DNA of 44,206 nucleotides from UBA10210 sp964408425 (GTDB lineage Archaea; Micrarchaeota; Micrarchaeia; Norongarragalinales; Norongarragalinaceae), in NCBI GenBank assembly GCA_964408425.1, contig CAYOZI010000005.1:1-44206 (forward strand), in the 5' to 3' direction. The position numbers and the translations under genes are program-made. The notes beneath the pieces were generated by a model that was given only the letters and a program-made list of their open reading frames with translations, ran no database searches and was not told the origin of the DNA. Below, one piece after another: positions 17,017 to 26,400 of this stretch (its first letter is position 1; the number at the start of each line of letters is the position of its first letter).

Positions 17017-19916
17017 CTACAATTCTACCCCTACGCTCAACCCGCCTATCGACATTTCCTTCCCGTTTTTCAAAGGCCGGAATTGGAGTTCTGAATTAGT
17101 TTTTGATTCCAAAACAGTCTTCCATCTTTTCAGGAATTCCATCGAACCGTCCGCATAAACAACTGCCTTCTGCGAAACGTCCAATCCTTTTTGTTTCCGC
17201 AAATCCTGTATGAGCCTCGAAACCTCCCTGAAAAGCCGTTCCTCAACCAACTCCGGCGTTTCCGCCGCATCCAAAAACACTTTTCCCTTGGAAAACTGCG
17301 CCTGCTTTACATCTCCCCCTTCAAGAGCGCCTATTGCAACCTGTTTAGAATTCGTAAACGTTTCGAGCATTCTCTTCAGCGAAGAAACCGCTTTCTTCGC
17401 GCCCTCATCTTCGGACTGTACTGAAACAGCCTTTATCGGCCATCTCAGTTTCACTCCCGCCTCCTGGCGCAAGGCGTTTGCAGTTTCAACTATTTCCAGA
17501 GCTATCACAAAACTCTTTTCCAAACCCTCGTCCATCAAGACGTACTGGGACTCAGGGTAAGATTGGGCGTGAACGCTCGCCTCCTCGCCTTTCGAGAATT
17601 CCGCAAACATTTCCTCGCACACGAAAGGCGTGAACGGTGCGAAGGCTTTTGCTACCGTTTCCATAACCGCCCTCAAAACCAGCTGGGCGTCCGTCTTTTC
17701 CTTGCCCGAAGCCGAAGGCGAAACCCTATCTCGAATAAGCTTGATGTAAGTCCTGGAAAAATCGTTGAGCACGAAATCCTGCAGGGCTACGGAAGTTTCA
17801 AACAAGCGGAATTCCCTTCCCTTCTCCTGGGTTTTCAAAACCGTCTGCAGCCTGCTGAGAATCCACTTGTCTTCGAGCGGCAGGGAAGCGAAATCGATTT
17901 TCGCGCCTGCAACCGCTTCCTTGGGGGCGTAAGTCTGGACGAAAACGAACGTGTTCCAAAACACGTTGAGAAAACGCGCCACCTGTTCCACATCCTCCCA
18001 GTTGAAGTAGAAGTCCTCGGAAGGATCGTGGCTCAGGAAGAAAAGCCTCAGCGCATCCCTCCCGTATTTTCCAATGACCTCTTCCGGAGCGACGATATTG
18101 CCCAAGCTCTTGCTCATCTTCACCCCGTGCGCATCGAGAACGAAGCCGTGGAAAACTATGTTTTTGAACGGCGCCTTGTCGAAAGTGATCATGCTCGTTA
18201 TGAGTTGCGAATTCCACCATCCTCTTATTTGGTCTACGCCTTCGATCTGCAAATCCGTAGGCCACAGCTTTCCGAACTTTTTCTGGTCTGAGGGATAGCC
18301 GAGTGAAGCCCACGCCGCGACTCCNNNNNNNNNNCTCCCGAGTCGAACCAGACGTCCAAGACATCAGGAATGCGCTTGAACTCCCCGCCGCAATTGCATT
18401 TCCACTTTACGAAATCCACTGCAGGCAAATGCAAGTCTATAGCTTGATCATAACCGCTGTTCTGACGCAATTCTTTCAAAGATCCTATTACCTCGACCTT
18501 CCCGCATTTCGCGCACTCCCAAATGGGCGCCGGCGCGCCCCAGTAACGCTGGCGGGTTACAGGCCAGTCTTTCAAATTCTCCAGCCAATCCGCAAAACGG
18601 TCGCTAGCCCATTCCGGAATCCAGTTTACGCGAGAGTTTTCTTCCTTCAGTTTTTCCAACAAGGGAGTTATGGAAATGAACCACTGGGGAATCGTAAGCG
18701 TCAACAAAGGCGTGTCGCAACGCCAGCAAACCGGGTATTCATGCTGCACCGAACCCGCCCTCAGCAACGCGCTTTTCTCCGTTAAAACTTCAAGAACGGT
18801 CTTGTCCGCCGCCTTCGCGTATTTCCCTTCCAGCCACGATCCAGCCTCGCTATTGAAAATACCGTCCAAGCCCAACGGCGATGCTACGGGCAAGCCCGCC
18901 TCCTGCCCTACGCTGAAATCCTCCCTTCCGTGGCCCGGAGCGCAATGCACGAGTCCGGTTCCTTCGGCAATGGAAACGAAGCGGGGCGACAATACTACGG
19001 TGAAAACTTTTTCGTTTTCCCGAGCGAGTTTTTGCAACAACGGAACTTTTTCCAAAAAAGGATGTTCGTACCGCAATCCTTCCAATTCTTTTCCCTTTAC
19101 TGTTTCCAAAACCTCATATTTCCTTCCGGTGGGCTCGAGAACGCTTTGAACGAGCTCTTTCGCGATTATGAGTATTTCCCCCTCTTCCCCGCCCAGTTTT
19201 ACTTTCGCGTATTCGAAATCCGGATGCGCCATTATCGCGAGGTTCGAAGGAAGAGTCCAAGGGGTGGTAGTAAAAACCACCAGGAAAGAATTACGGGAAC
19301 CGGCGATTTTGAACTTGACGAAAACTTCGGGGTCCTTCAGGCTTTTGTGCTCCACTTCGTTGAACGCCACGACCGTCTCGCAGCGCGTGCAAACGTGAAC
19401 GGGATAATCGCCCTTATACAGCAGATTTTTGTCGAAGGCTTTCTTGAACGTAAACCATATTCCCTCGACGTACTCGTTGTTCAGCGTCAAGTACGGTTTT
19501 TCCCAGTCCATCCAGACGCCCAGATTAGCGAACTGGTCGTTCATCACGCTTATGTATTCCGTAGCGAAGTTCCTGCATTCGGAAATGAATTTATCCGTTC
19601 CAAAACGCACTATGTCCTTCTTGCTCTTGAAGCCGAATTTCTTTTCCGTTTTCACTTCGATCGGCGTGCCGTGGCAGTCGTACCCCGGCTGGTCCCAGAC
19701 GTCGTGCCCCTGCATGCGGAAAAAGCGTATGAACGAATCCTTCAAAACCTTGTTCAAAGCCGTTCCCATGTGGATATAGCCCGTCGCGTAGGGCGGACCG
19801 TCTATGAAATAGAATTTCGGCTTTCCGGCGAAAGCCTTTTTCACGCCCGCGTAAGTGTTCTCGTGCTTCCACTTTTGCAGGATGCTTTCCTCGACTGCCT
19901 TCGGATTGTAAACCAC
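17017..19916 (-). CDS. ileS: Isoleucyl-tRNA synthetase (frame interrupted only by an assembly gap)
   Basis: This class I synthetase charges tRNA-Ile. The N-terminal part has the HIGH-like 'HMGT' (49-52) and 'PGYDCHGTPIE'. The editing domain, 'LPVASPLG' and zinc Cys motifs follow, then 'DVWFDSG' at the gap. The C-terminal part has 'GVKMSKSLGNIV' (KMSKS) and the anticodon-binding domain. A 10-N gap (18325-18334) breaks the frame. The flanks end and begin with the same CTCC; removing the Ns and one CTCC (14 bases) gives 'DVWFDSGVAAWASLGYP' and one frame of 961 residues. The start is GTG 19916 with GGTG upstream. The gene is intact in reality and not a pseudogene. Confidence 0.95.
18325..18334. 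other. Scaffold gap (10 N) that is probably a missed 4-base overlap
   Basis: Ten Ns separate ...GACTCC from CTCCCGAG... on the plus strand. Merging the duplicated CTCC restores both the ileS frame and the conserved 'DVWFDSGVA' sequence, so no bases are likely missing. Confidence 0.85.
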
Positions 19917-20030
19917 TTGTCAGCACCATTTGAAACTAAAATTGTGAAAAGTAACTTATGGAAGAAGTAATTAAAATTAGGCTCTTTTTACTAGTAAACA
20001 GCAATCTCATAGTATAAGGAGTTGGCAGTC

Positions 20031-20153
20031 ATGCAAGTAAACAAAGCAGTCGTTAGAAGCGTAGTTCACAACTGTAAAGAACACATCAAAAAGCACGGGT
20101 TCAGAAAAAGAACGTTCAAAGAACTGGATGAACTATTGGGAGCATCAATCTAA
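20031..20153 (+). CDS. 40-residue basic small protein
   Basis: The frame begins MQVNKAVVRSVVHNC and continues with HGFRKRTFKELDELLG. An AAGGAG Shine-Dalgarno is 9 bases before the ATG, and an AT-rich AATTAAAATT lies about 55 bases upstream. The N-terminal two thirds are basic and helical, followed by an acidic helix, so the protein may bind nucleic acid. The family is not recognised. It fills the space between divergent ileS and convergent hisS, and its stop abuts the hisS stop. Confidence 0.55.
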   Translation: MQVNKAVVRSVVHNCKEHIKKHGFRKRTFKELDELLGASI

Positions 20154-21461
20154 TCAGGCTAGTTTGGCCAAAACAGACGGGAGGGAAACCAGTTCCTCCT
20201 TTCCGGAAAGCATGTCCCTAAGCTTCACCTTCCCCTCGTTCTGTTCCTTCTCACCGCAAAAAACTATGAAGGGAATCTTCTGGCGGTTGGCGAAATCCAT
20301 ATTCTTCGAGACCCCGCGCCCCTCCAGATCCACAATAGCGCTTATTCCCCTCCCCCTCAGTTCCTGCGTCACGCTCAACCCGTAAGAAAAATTCTTGAAT
20401 GGAACGACCAGCACCTTCACGACGGAGTAAGGCGTTTGCACTCCGAGTCTAGCGCTTTTTTCCTTCAATATTTCGGAAATCACGTCCAAACCGAAAGAAA
20501 TTCCGACGGCAGGAATCTTTTCCCTGGAGGAAGCGAACTTTCCTATCATGTCGTCGTAACGCCCTCCGCCGGCCAGCGAGGATCTGATCACGTTGTCCTC
20601 TCCTGCAACCAGAAAGGCTTCGAAAACCATTCCGGTATAATAGTTCAACCCCCGCGCGAGGGAAGGCGAGAACAATACGAAGTCTTTGGAAACGCCGAAC
20701 ATTTCGAGGGATTCAAAAAACTCGTTCAACTCCTTTATTCCTTCAGCCCCTTCCTTCCCGAGACCCATCCCCTCTATCACGCGCAGGCTTTTCTCTCTTT
20801 CAACTTCCACGAACAATTCCAAAACCGTTTTCGCCTCGCTTTTGCCCAGCAGCTTTTCCAATTCTGCCAAAACCCCGGGGTTCCCTGCTTTCTCCAGCTT
20901 GTCCAACTCGAGAATTGCAGCAATGCGCTTGGACTCGGGCACTCCAGCAAAATCCAACAACCCGTTCAACAGTTTTCGGCTGTTTACTTTCACTACCGCT
21001 TTCAATCCCAACGCTTTGAAGGAATCCCGCGTCAAAGCCATCAATTCCGCCTCCTGTTTGGGAGACGCTACTCCGATCACGTCCACGTCGCACTGGGTAA
21101 ACTCCCGATAACGCCCGGCCTTTATGGGTCCGTCTCGCCAGACGCTTGCTATTTGATAGCGCTTGAATGGCAAGGCGAGTTTCTGGGAAGCGAAAACCCT
21201 GGAAAGGGGAACGGTCAAATCGTACCTCAAACCAAGTTTTCTTTTCCCCTGGTCTTCCAACGAATAAGTCTCCTTCAGGATTTCGTCGCCGCCAGCGTAC
21301 TTCGAGGACAAAACATCGAAATTCTCGAGGGCTGGCGTTTCGAGTGGGTTGAAGCCGTACTTCTCGAAAGTTTTTCTCAGGGTGTCCACTATCGAATTCC
21401 TCAAGATTTTCTCCTGAGGCAAGAAATCCCTGGAACCGCGCGGCGGCGAAAGGTCGGTCAT
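20154..21461 (-). CDS. hisS: Histidyl-tRNA synthetase
   Basis: This 435-residue class II synthetase charges tRNA-His. It has 'PRGSRDFLPQE' at the N-terminus, motif 2 'FKRYQIASVWRDGPIKAGR' with 'EFTQCDVDVIG', and the His-specific 'LARGLNYYTG'. Motif 3 is 'GGGRYDDMIG', followed by a C-terminal anticodon-binding domain. Its ATG overlaps the stop of the upstream 41-residue ORF (ATGA), which implies translational coupling. The substrate gene tRNA-His lies about 450 bases upstream on the same strand. Confidence 0.97.
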   Translation of the reverse strand: MTDLSPPRGSRDFLPQEKILRNSIVDTLRKTFEKYGFNPLETPALENFDVLSSKYAGGDEILKETYSLEDQGKRKLGLRYDLTVPLSRVFASQKLALPFKRYQIASVWRDGPIKAGRYREFTQCDVDVIGVASPKQEAELMALTRDSFKALGLKAVVKVNSRKLLNGLLDFAGVPESKRIAAILELDKLEKAGNPGVLAELEKLLGKSEAKTVLELFVEVEREKSLRVIEGMGLGKEGAEGIKELNEFFESLEMFGVSKDFVLFSPSLARGLNYYTGMVFEAFLVAGEDNVIRSSLAGGGRYDDMIGKFASSREKIPAVGISFGLDVISEILKEKSARLGVQTPYSVVKVLVVPFKNFSYGLSVTQELRGRGISAIVDLEGRGVSKNMDFANRQKIPFIVFCGEKEQNEGKVKLRDMLSGKEELVSLPSVLAKLA

Positions 21462-21583
21462 TTCAATCCCATTATTGCGTATATCACATCAACGAGTATT
21501 TTAACCGTAATCGCCGTGGGCAGCGTGCGCCCCAGCGTCCGACTGAAAGCCTTTGTGCGCTTCGGCATTTTCCTCACGCCCAT
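21458..21583 (-). CDS. 41-residue basic/hydrophobic small protein coupled to hisS
   Basis: The protein starts MGVRKMPKRTKAFSRTLG and ends with a hydrophobic stretch (ITVKILVDVIYAIMGLK), so a basic head and one short membrane-like or amphipathic helix are predicted. GGTGG lies about 5 bases before ATG 21583. The ORF overlaps the AbrB-like gene by 10 bases and the hisS start by four (ATGA). Overlaps at both ends are typical of genuine operon genes. The function is unknown. Confidence 0.6.
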   Translation of the reverse strand: MGVRKMPKRTKAFSRTLGRTLPTAITVKILVDVIYAIMGLK

Positions 21584-21822
21584 GACTCCCACCCGTTTTT
21601 CGAACTCCGCTTCAAACCCTTGGGAGCGGATTTGGAAACCTGCAAAAAGGCCTTGCCACCGCTGAACTCTATTTCAAACAAAACGGTCTCCCCCTTGGCT
21701 ACGCTAAGCTTTTCGCGAATGCACAAGGGAAGGACTAGCCGCGCCTTAGAATCTAGCTTGCACGCGACGATGCGGGGCTTCGCTGGGGAACGGATCTTCG
21801 GACTCTTCGTGAAGTAACTCAC
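21574..21822 (-). CDS. AbrB/SpoVT-like DNA-binding domain protein
   Basis: This 82-residue protein has a central 'CKLDSKARLVLPLCIREKL' followed by 'VAKGETVLFEIE'. This is the swapped-hairpin AbrB/MazE pattern (x-x-D-S-K-G-R-x-x-I/L-P-x-x-I-R) and predicts a small dimeric DNA-binding regulator. Basic tails flank the domain. The start is GTG 21822 with GAGGTGA about 8 bases before it. This GTG overlaps the TGA of the homing-endonuclease frame (GTGA). As the first gene of the AbrB-like/41-aa/hisS run it might regulate hisS expression, which is inference. Confidence 0.7.
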   Translation of the reverse strand: MSYFTKSPKIRSPAKPRIVACKLDSKARLVLPLCIREKLSVAKGETVLFEIEFSGGKAFLQVSKSAPKGLKRSSKNGWESWA

Positions 21823-22772
21823 CCATTCAGCTCACCTCGCAATTTGAATTTCGATTCAACGATTCGCGCTTTCCCACTAATAAAGGGTTTCGGAAAGCGG
21901 AAAGGGCGCAGAGCGAGATTTGAACTCGCGTAGCAGGCTTTCTGTTTGTCTTGAGAACAAACCACAGGCCTGAGTCCTAACCAGGCTAGACGATCTGCGC
22001 CATTGGATAATTTCGGGTATCTTAATACCCAAGAATTGATTTTGTCAACATATTTCTTGCTATTCCAGCCTATTAAATCCAGGAATCGGTAGAAATTAGC
22101 ATAACCAAACATTTGAACCGACCACCAATTACCGTCAAACCAAACGTAAGGTCGCAAACCAAACATCGAGAGAATCTGAGCGACGTCGTTTATCAAATAT
22201 TCCGAAATTGAGCAGGCATTAATGTTAGGATAGTAGGAAGGGTAACCATATTTTGAAACAAAAGAAAGGCAACCGTCAGTGTCAAAATAACCTCGGATAA
22301 GCCCTGCAAGAATTTCTTGATTTTTCACTTTAACAATATCTGGAACGCGTATTTCCGTTTTTCTTCCAGCGGGAATCTTTAAGACGTTAGTCTTAAAAGT
22401 CCATAAAGCTCTTGAAGAAACCTCAAATCCGTAACACTGAGTGTAATCTTTTAGATTCACATCTAGGTTGAAAAGATTCTTGTAAAGCGGTTTAATGAAG
22501 TCTTGATAGAATTCACGCTCATCAATATAGGAACCCTTCAAGCGGTATTCGTTCCTCTTAGCTGATAAAAAACCATCGCCTAGGTGCATTCCGATTTCTT
22601 CGGCTAATTCCGGTGTGAGTTGTTCTGGAAAAACAAGTTTTCGTTGTTCGTCTATTTTGCTATAAGAAACTCTTGACAGATCTAAGTCTAAATTAGTCTT
22701 CTCAAAAGTGATGTTGACCGGCTTTAGGATGTTTTTACTTCTACCAAAATTGAAGGGAATAGGCTTAGACAT
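21819..22772 (-). CDS. LAGLIDADG homing endonuclease running into tRNA-His
   Basis: This 317-residue ORF has two LAGLIDADG motifs, 'LAEEIGMHLGDGFLS' (about 56-70, acidic D66) and 'ILAGLIRGYFDTDGCLS' (154-170, D164/D166). It is therefore a monomeric two-motif DNA endonuclease. The domain proper ends near residue 257. The last 60 codons are read through the whole tRNA-His gene (residue 258 is its first triplet) to a TGA overlapping the AbrB-like start. The part before the tRNA looks clearly richer in A+T than its neighbours, as expected for a mobile gene. No Shine-Dalgarno precedes ATG 22772. The frame stays open about 44 codons upstream without a good start. Confidence 0.85.
   Translation of the reverse strand: MSKPIPFNFGRSKNILKPVNITFEKTNLDLDLSRVSYSKIDEQRKLVFPEQLTPELAEEIGMHLGDGFLSAKRNEYRLKGSYIDEREFYQDFIKPLYKNLFNLDVNLKDYTQCYGFEVSSRALWTFKTNVLKIPAGRKTEIRVPDIVKVKNQEILAGLIRGYFDTDGCLSFVSKYGYPSYYPNINACSISEYLINDVAQILSMFGLRPYVWFDGNWWSVQMFGYANFYRFLDLIGWNSKKYVDKINSWVLRYPKLSNGADRLAWLGLRPVVCSQDKQKACYASSNLALRPFRFPKPFISGKARIVESKFKLRGELNG
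21905..22001 (-). tRNA. tRNA-His (GTG) with a 22-nt intron at 37/38
   Basis: Acceptor GCGCAGA pairs with TCTGCGC. An encoded G-1 (22001) faces discriminator C73 (21905), the identity pair of tRNA-His. The D stem is GTCT/GGAC, the anticodon stem CAGGC/GCCTG, the anticodon GTG (21963-21965), and the T arm GCGAG-TTCAAAT-CTCGC. The intron at 21940-21961 lies between positions 37 and 38. A canonical bulge-helix-bulge forms: CTGT pairs with ACAG between 3-base bulges GGT and AAA, with an inner helix TTGT/ACAA. No CCA is encoded. The gene lies wholly inside the reading frame of the homing endonuclease. Confidence 0.95.
21940..21961 (-). other. tRNA-His intron (bulge-helix-bulge)
   Basis: The 22-base intron is removed by the archaeal splicing endonuclease. 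Cuts fall after the second base of each three-base bulge (GG|T and AA|A), leaving the mature loop CTGTGGA with anticodon GTG. Confidence 0.9.
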
Positions 22773-22815
22773 AGAAATTAGACTTTCGGGCGCTTTAAAA
22801 ACGCTAGTAGACCTA

Positions 22816-22871
22816 CTTGCCGGTGGCTCGACAAAAAATTCGGTTCCAACGGAGTTTCCACTGGCAAAAGG
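22816..22871. repeat. Inverted-repeat element, copy 2
   Basis: CTTGCCGGTGGCT (22816-22828) and CCACTGGCAAAAGG (22858-22871) repeat the arms of the 13374-13424 copy; both copies also carry CAACGGAG between the arms. The total span is 56 bases here against 51 there. It lies between the lipoprotein stop and the homing-endonuclease start on the minus strand. The rest of 22773-22963 holds no supported gene. Confidence 0.65.
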
Positions 22872-22963
22872 CTTTCTAAAATCAGTTATGAAGTAAACCG
22901 CCTTTCATTTCAATCTCCGTGAAAAGAGTTTTGCTTGAAACCGTATTTAAGGGTTTTCGTTAC

Positions 22964-23407
22964 TCAACCGCACAACTCGTCCAAATCGCCTTGGAAGCGT
23001 TCTTTCTGCATTTGCATTCCGAAGAAAAACCCGTCCCAATAATCCTTCTTGTTGGAATCGGAAATTACTGGAAGGGCGTTCCTCCCCTGGTCGATGGAAG
23101 CCTGGAGGTCATCCAAATTCCCCTGGTACAAATCCGAGTTGGCGCAATCGAACTCAAAGTTGTTCAGCTTTTCCACCCCGTCGGCGTAAACCAAGAACAA
23201 TTCGTTCGCCTGAAGCAAAGCAGCATCGTCAGCCGGAAGGGCTTGCAGTTTCAAGGAATTCAATTCTTCAGGGGTTTGAGCGAATTCCTTCAAGCCGGAA
23301 AACGTCGGGGTTGGAGAAGGCTTTTCTCCAAGCTGGGGAATCTGGTCGAGACAACCCAAAAGAATCAAGGAAGATGCCAAAACCATAAAAGAAAACAGTT
23401 TGAACAT
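22964..23407 (-). CDS. Putative lipoprotein, 147 residues
   Basis: Starting at ATG 23407, the N-terminus is a signal peptide ending in lipobox 'LILLGC', so the Cys is probably lipidated after cleavage. A GGAGGT Shine-Dalgarno is about 7 bases upstream, which argues against a TTG three codons earlier. A Pro/Ser/Thr linker (PSPTPT) leads to an acidic helical domain ('DAALLQANELFLVYADG') with two further Cys (FDCANS and the C-terminal DELCG) that could form a disulfide. It lies 18 bases after the large Cys-rich protein gene, so the two are probably co-expressed surface proteins. The function is unknown. Confidence 0.75.
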   Translation of the reverse strand: MFKLFSFMVLASSLILLGCLDQIPQLGEKPSPTPTFSGLKEFAQTPEELNSLKLQALPADDAALLQANELFLVYADGVEKLNNFEFDCANSDLYQGNLDDLQASIDQGRNALPVISDSNKKDYWDGFFFGMQMQKERFQGDLDELCG

Positions 23408-23425
23408 AAAAATCAACCTCCACGC

Positions 23426-26400
23426 TCAACCAAGACGCTGCGCGCTGCAACAAACTCCGCCGGTACGGTCGTTAAGCTCGCACGGCTGGCCGGTAGTATG
23501 GCTAGGGTCGCAGGTGTTTCGTGAAACGCAAGAATAACTGGAACCATACTTGTTCTTGCAGAAGTCGCTTATCACCTTAACGCCAGTTGGGGTAGGCACT
23601 ATTTTACAAACGCCACCAACACCGTTCGCGTTTAGATACCAAGAACAACCTGCTTGCGTAAAACAAGACTCGGCAGTCGTATGGCTAGAACACTTTGACG
23701 CCGGCGGCGTTTTTGGAGTCTTACTACCTGCGCCAGTTCCTGGCTTTTGGCTGCTCGTTTCGCCGACTACGGTTTCAGAGCCGGTCTTAGCCCCTTCGTT
23801 CCACCACTGTCCTTTGCTAGTGCAATCCCAAACGCTAACCGTTCTCGTTATCGTATCGCGGCTGAATTCCTGGGGAGTGCTGAAAACCACTGGAGTTCCG
23901 GCTGCACAACCCACTTCCTTCGCCTTCTCGCCGGTTGCACACCACCCCCCGTTTTGAGTCGCCAGAAAATCAGTTCCCTTGTCGTCCCCCGGATTGTCGT
24001 CATGCTTTCCGGCGCAAGCATACGCGTCTCCGGCAGACTCCCCGTACCTCGCTGGCGTGGAATAGCAACGGTAGTCGCCGGCAAAAGCGCCTTTGCAGTA
24101 AGGCTGGGATGCGGAGCATTTAACTTGAGAAGAGGAAGGAGAAGCGGGGTTGGCGTAAGAAACGCAAGCTGGAAGAGCGGTTGAAGGAGTTTCTCCCCCC
24201 AACTCCGGCAGCCCTCCTGCCGGCGTTTCACCTGCTGCAGGCTGGGCAGACACCTCGGAACACTTGAAAACGCGCACTATCCTGCTGGTTCCTCCCGACT
24301 CCGAATCGGTTTTCGGCGCTTCAAACTCTTCTCCGACCTCTTCGGTGCAAGCCAAAGTCGCAATCACGATCTTCCCTTCGCTCATCAGCCTTTCGTAAGA
24401 CTCTTCTTTGCCGGTCAGAATGCTGTACTTTCCGCCGGTCAAGTCGTACAACAGAGTCTGGTCGATCAGGGTGGCGACTTTACTGTCGGTGCAAAAACCG
24501 ATTTTCTTTCCGTTCTTTTCGTAATAAAGGAAATTGCTGCCCCCGAAGCCAGAACCGGCGCATGCAAACGCATCGGCCGCGTGAGACCCGTAACGAGCCG
24601 CGCTCGCCCTGCAAACCAAGCCGGTTTCCGTTTTCAGCTTTTCCCGGTTGTTCTTAATCAAGTCTTTTTCAGCTTGAGTCAAACTCGAATCCGAATCTGG
24701 ATTGTAATCGGGTTTTTTGACTTTCTCGCACAACGCCCTGCTTTTAGGGTCGTCGAAACCGTAGAAAACGCTGCAGGACAATTCGCCCCAGCAGAAAGGA
24801 GCCGCTTCCCCGCACTTTTGCGATGCGTCTGGATTATTGAAAGACGCCGAACACTCTTCCCCCCGATCCAAAAGAATTTCCTCTTCCGGAAGCTGGAGCA
24901 AAACCGCAACCCTGTTTGTATCCAAAACCTTTATTTCGAAAAACGCTTTTTCCCCGTCATCCAAAAGCAAGTCGTACTTCACCCCCTCGGAAAACAAGCT
25001 CGACGGGTTCGACAATTGCGAACCAACATCTTCGACCAACAGGGTGTTGCTTTCCGCGTCTTCAATAGCTTTGGTAACCAAAGGCGTTTCTCCGGCGAGC
25101 AGGTAATTCACTCCCTGCGAAGACGTTCCCAAACCGCTTTTCGGAACGCACAAGCTCAAAGGATTTTCTTTTACGATCAACTTCCCGAAGTTCGACGCGG
25201 GAAGCTCGAACTCCGCAGTTCCGAAACCGTTTGAAACTTTAAAGTCGTACTCGGCTTTAGTCGGGGAAAAACAGTTTTCAGGCAATGTCAATTTCTCTAG
25301 CGGCTTCGAGTGCAAGTCAACCAGCGAAACGACCGTGTTTGCATTTCCGCCGGTAAACCGGACGAACACGCGGTAAGAACCCGAAGGCAGTCCTTCCAAG
25401 CTCAAGATATTGCCTTCCGGAGTCAAGCCGAACACTTTTGTTTTAGGCACGTTCCAGCCCAACCCCGACTCCGGCTCGAAATAAACTATAGGCACTATCC
25501 ACGCTTCGGCGTCTTTGAAAGGGCTTATGGAAAAAACCAAATCGGTTTTGGAATCGGAAAATTTTAGCGAAATTCCGCTCGACTCCTTGAAATCCGTTTT
25601 TACGTACTCCATTCCGTCGTTCGAGGCAAAAACCGAAGTTTTCTTTGCATCATCCCAAACGAGCGACAACGCCACGTCCTCTTTTTCCTCAGCCTGCACC
25701 GGAGCTAGATTGTAAAACCGTGCTGTGAAAGTCTTGGAATTAGCGTTAGTGTTGGCATAGGACATTACGCCATTATTGAACGGAGGCAGCGGAAGTGGCT
25801 TCCCAGCGCTGTCCACGCCGGTATACACGTCAATCTTAGAAACCCCTTCAATCGAATCGGACACCGTTTGCGTTCCGAACTTTTTCTCCAGTTTGACAGT
25901 CACGGGAGTAGCAAAAACAATCGGGTTGCTCAAAGAAACTGCCGCTTCATCGAACGCCAAGCTCTTGACGTTGTAAACAGCCTTGACGAACTCGAACTCC
26001 GGTTCCGCAAAAACAACTGGAAATTCCGCAGGGCAGGAAACGCAATACTCATCGCTGCAACTATCAAAACTCAAGGCTTTTGAAAAACCAGGTTCTCCCT
26101 CCATAGAGATTTTTCTTACCGTGTCGTCTTTGTGAACGAAAATATCGTACTTTTCGTCTTTCGAGACGTAGTTATACGCATAGCAAACGGTTCCTTTAAC
26201 CGCGCTTCCCAGAGTCCCGTACCCCGTGCCTGCAAGGACTCCGGACAAAGGCATTTTAGTAGAGTCTGCCGCTTGCTCGAAGCACACCAGTGGGCCTGAA
26301 ATGCCTATGTAAAAGATTTGAGCGCTAAACTCCGATTGAAGCACGAACTGGTCCACGGCGCCAGAACCGGGCGAAACACGCCCGCTGTAATCGGTGAGAT

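Noticed and set aside
18234..18364. ileS as a frameshifted pseudogene
   Set aside because: The frame change coincides exactly with the N gap and disappears when the duplicated CTCC is merged.
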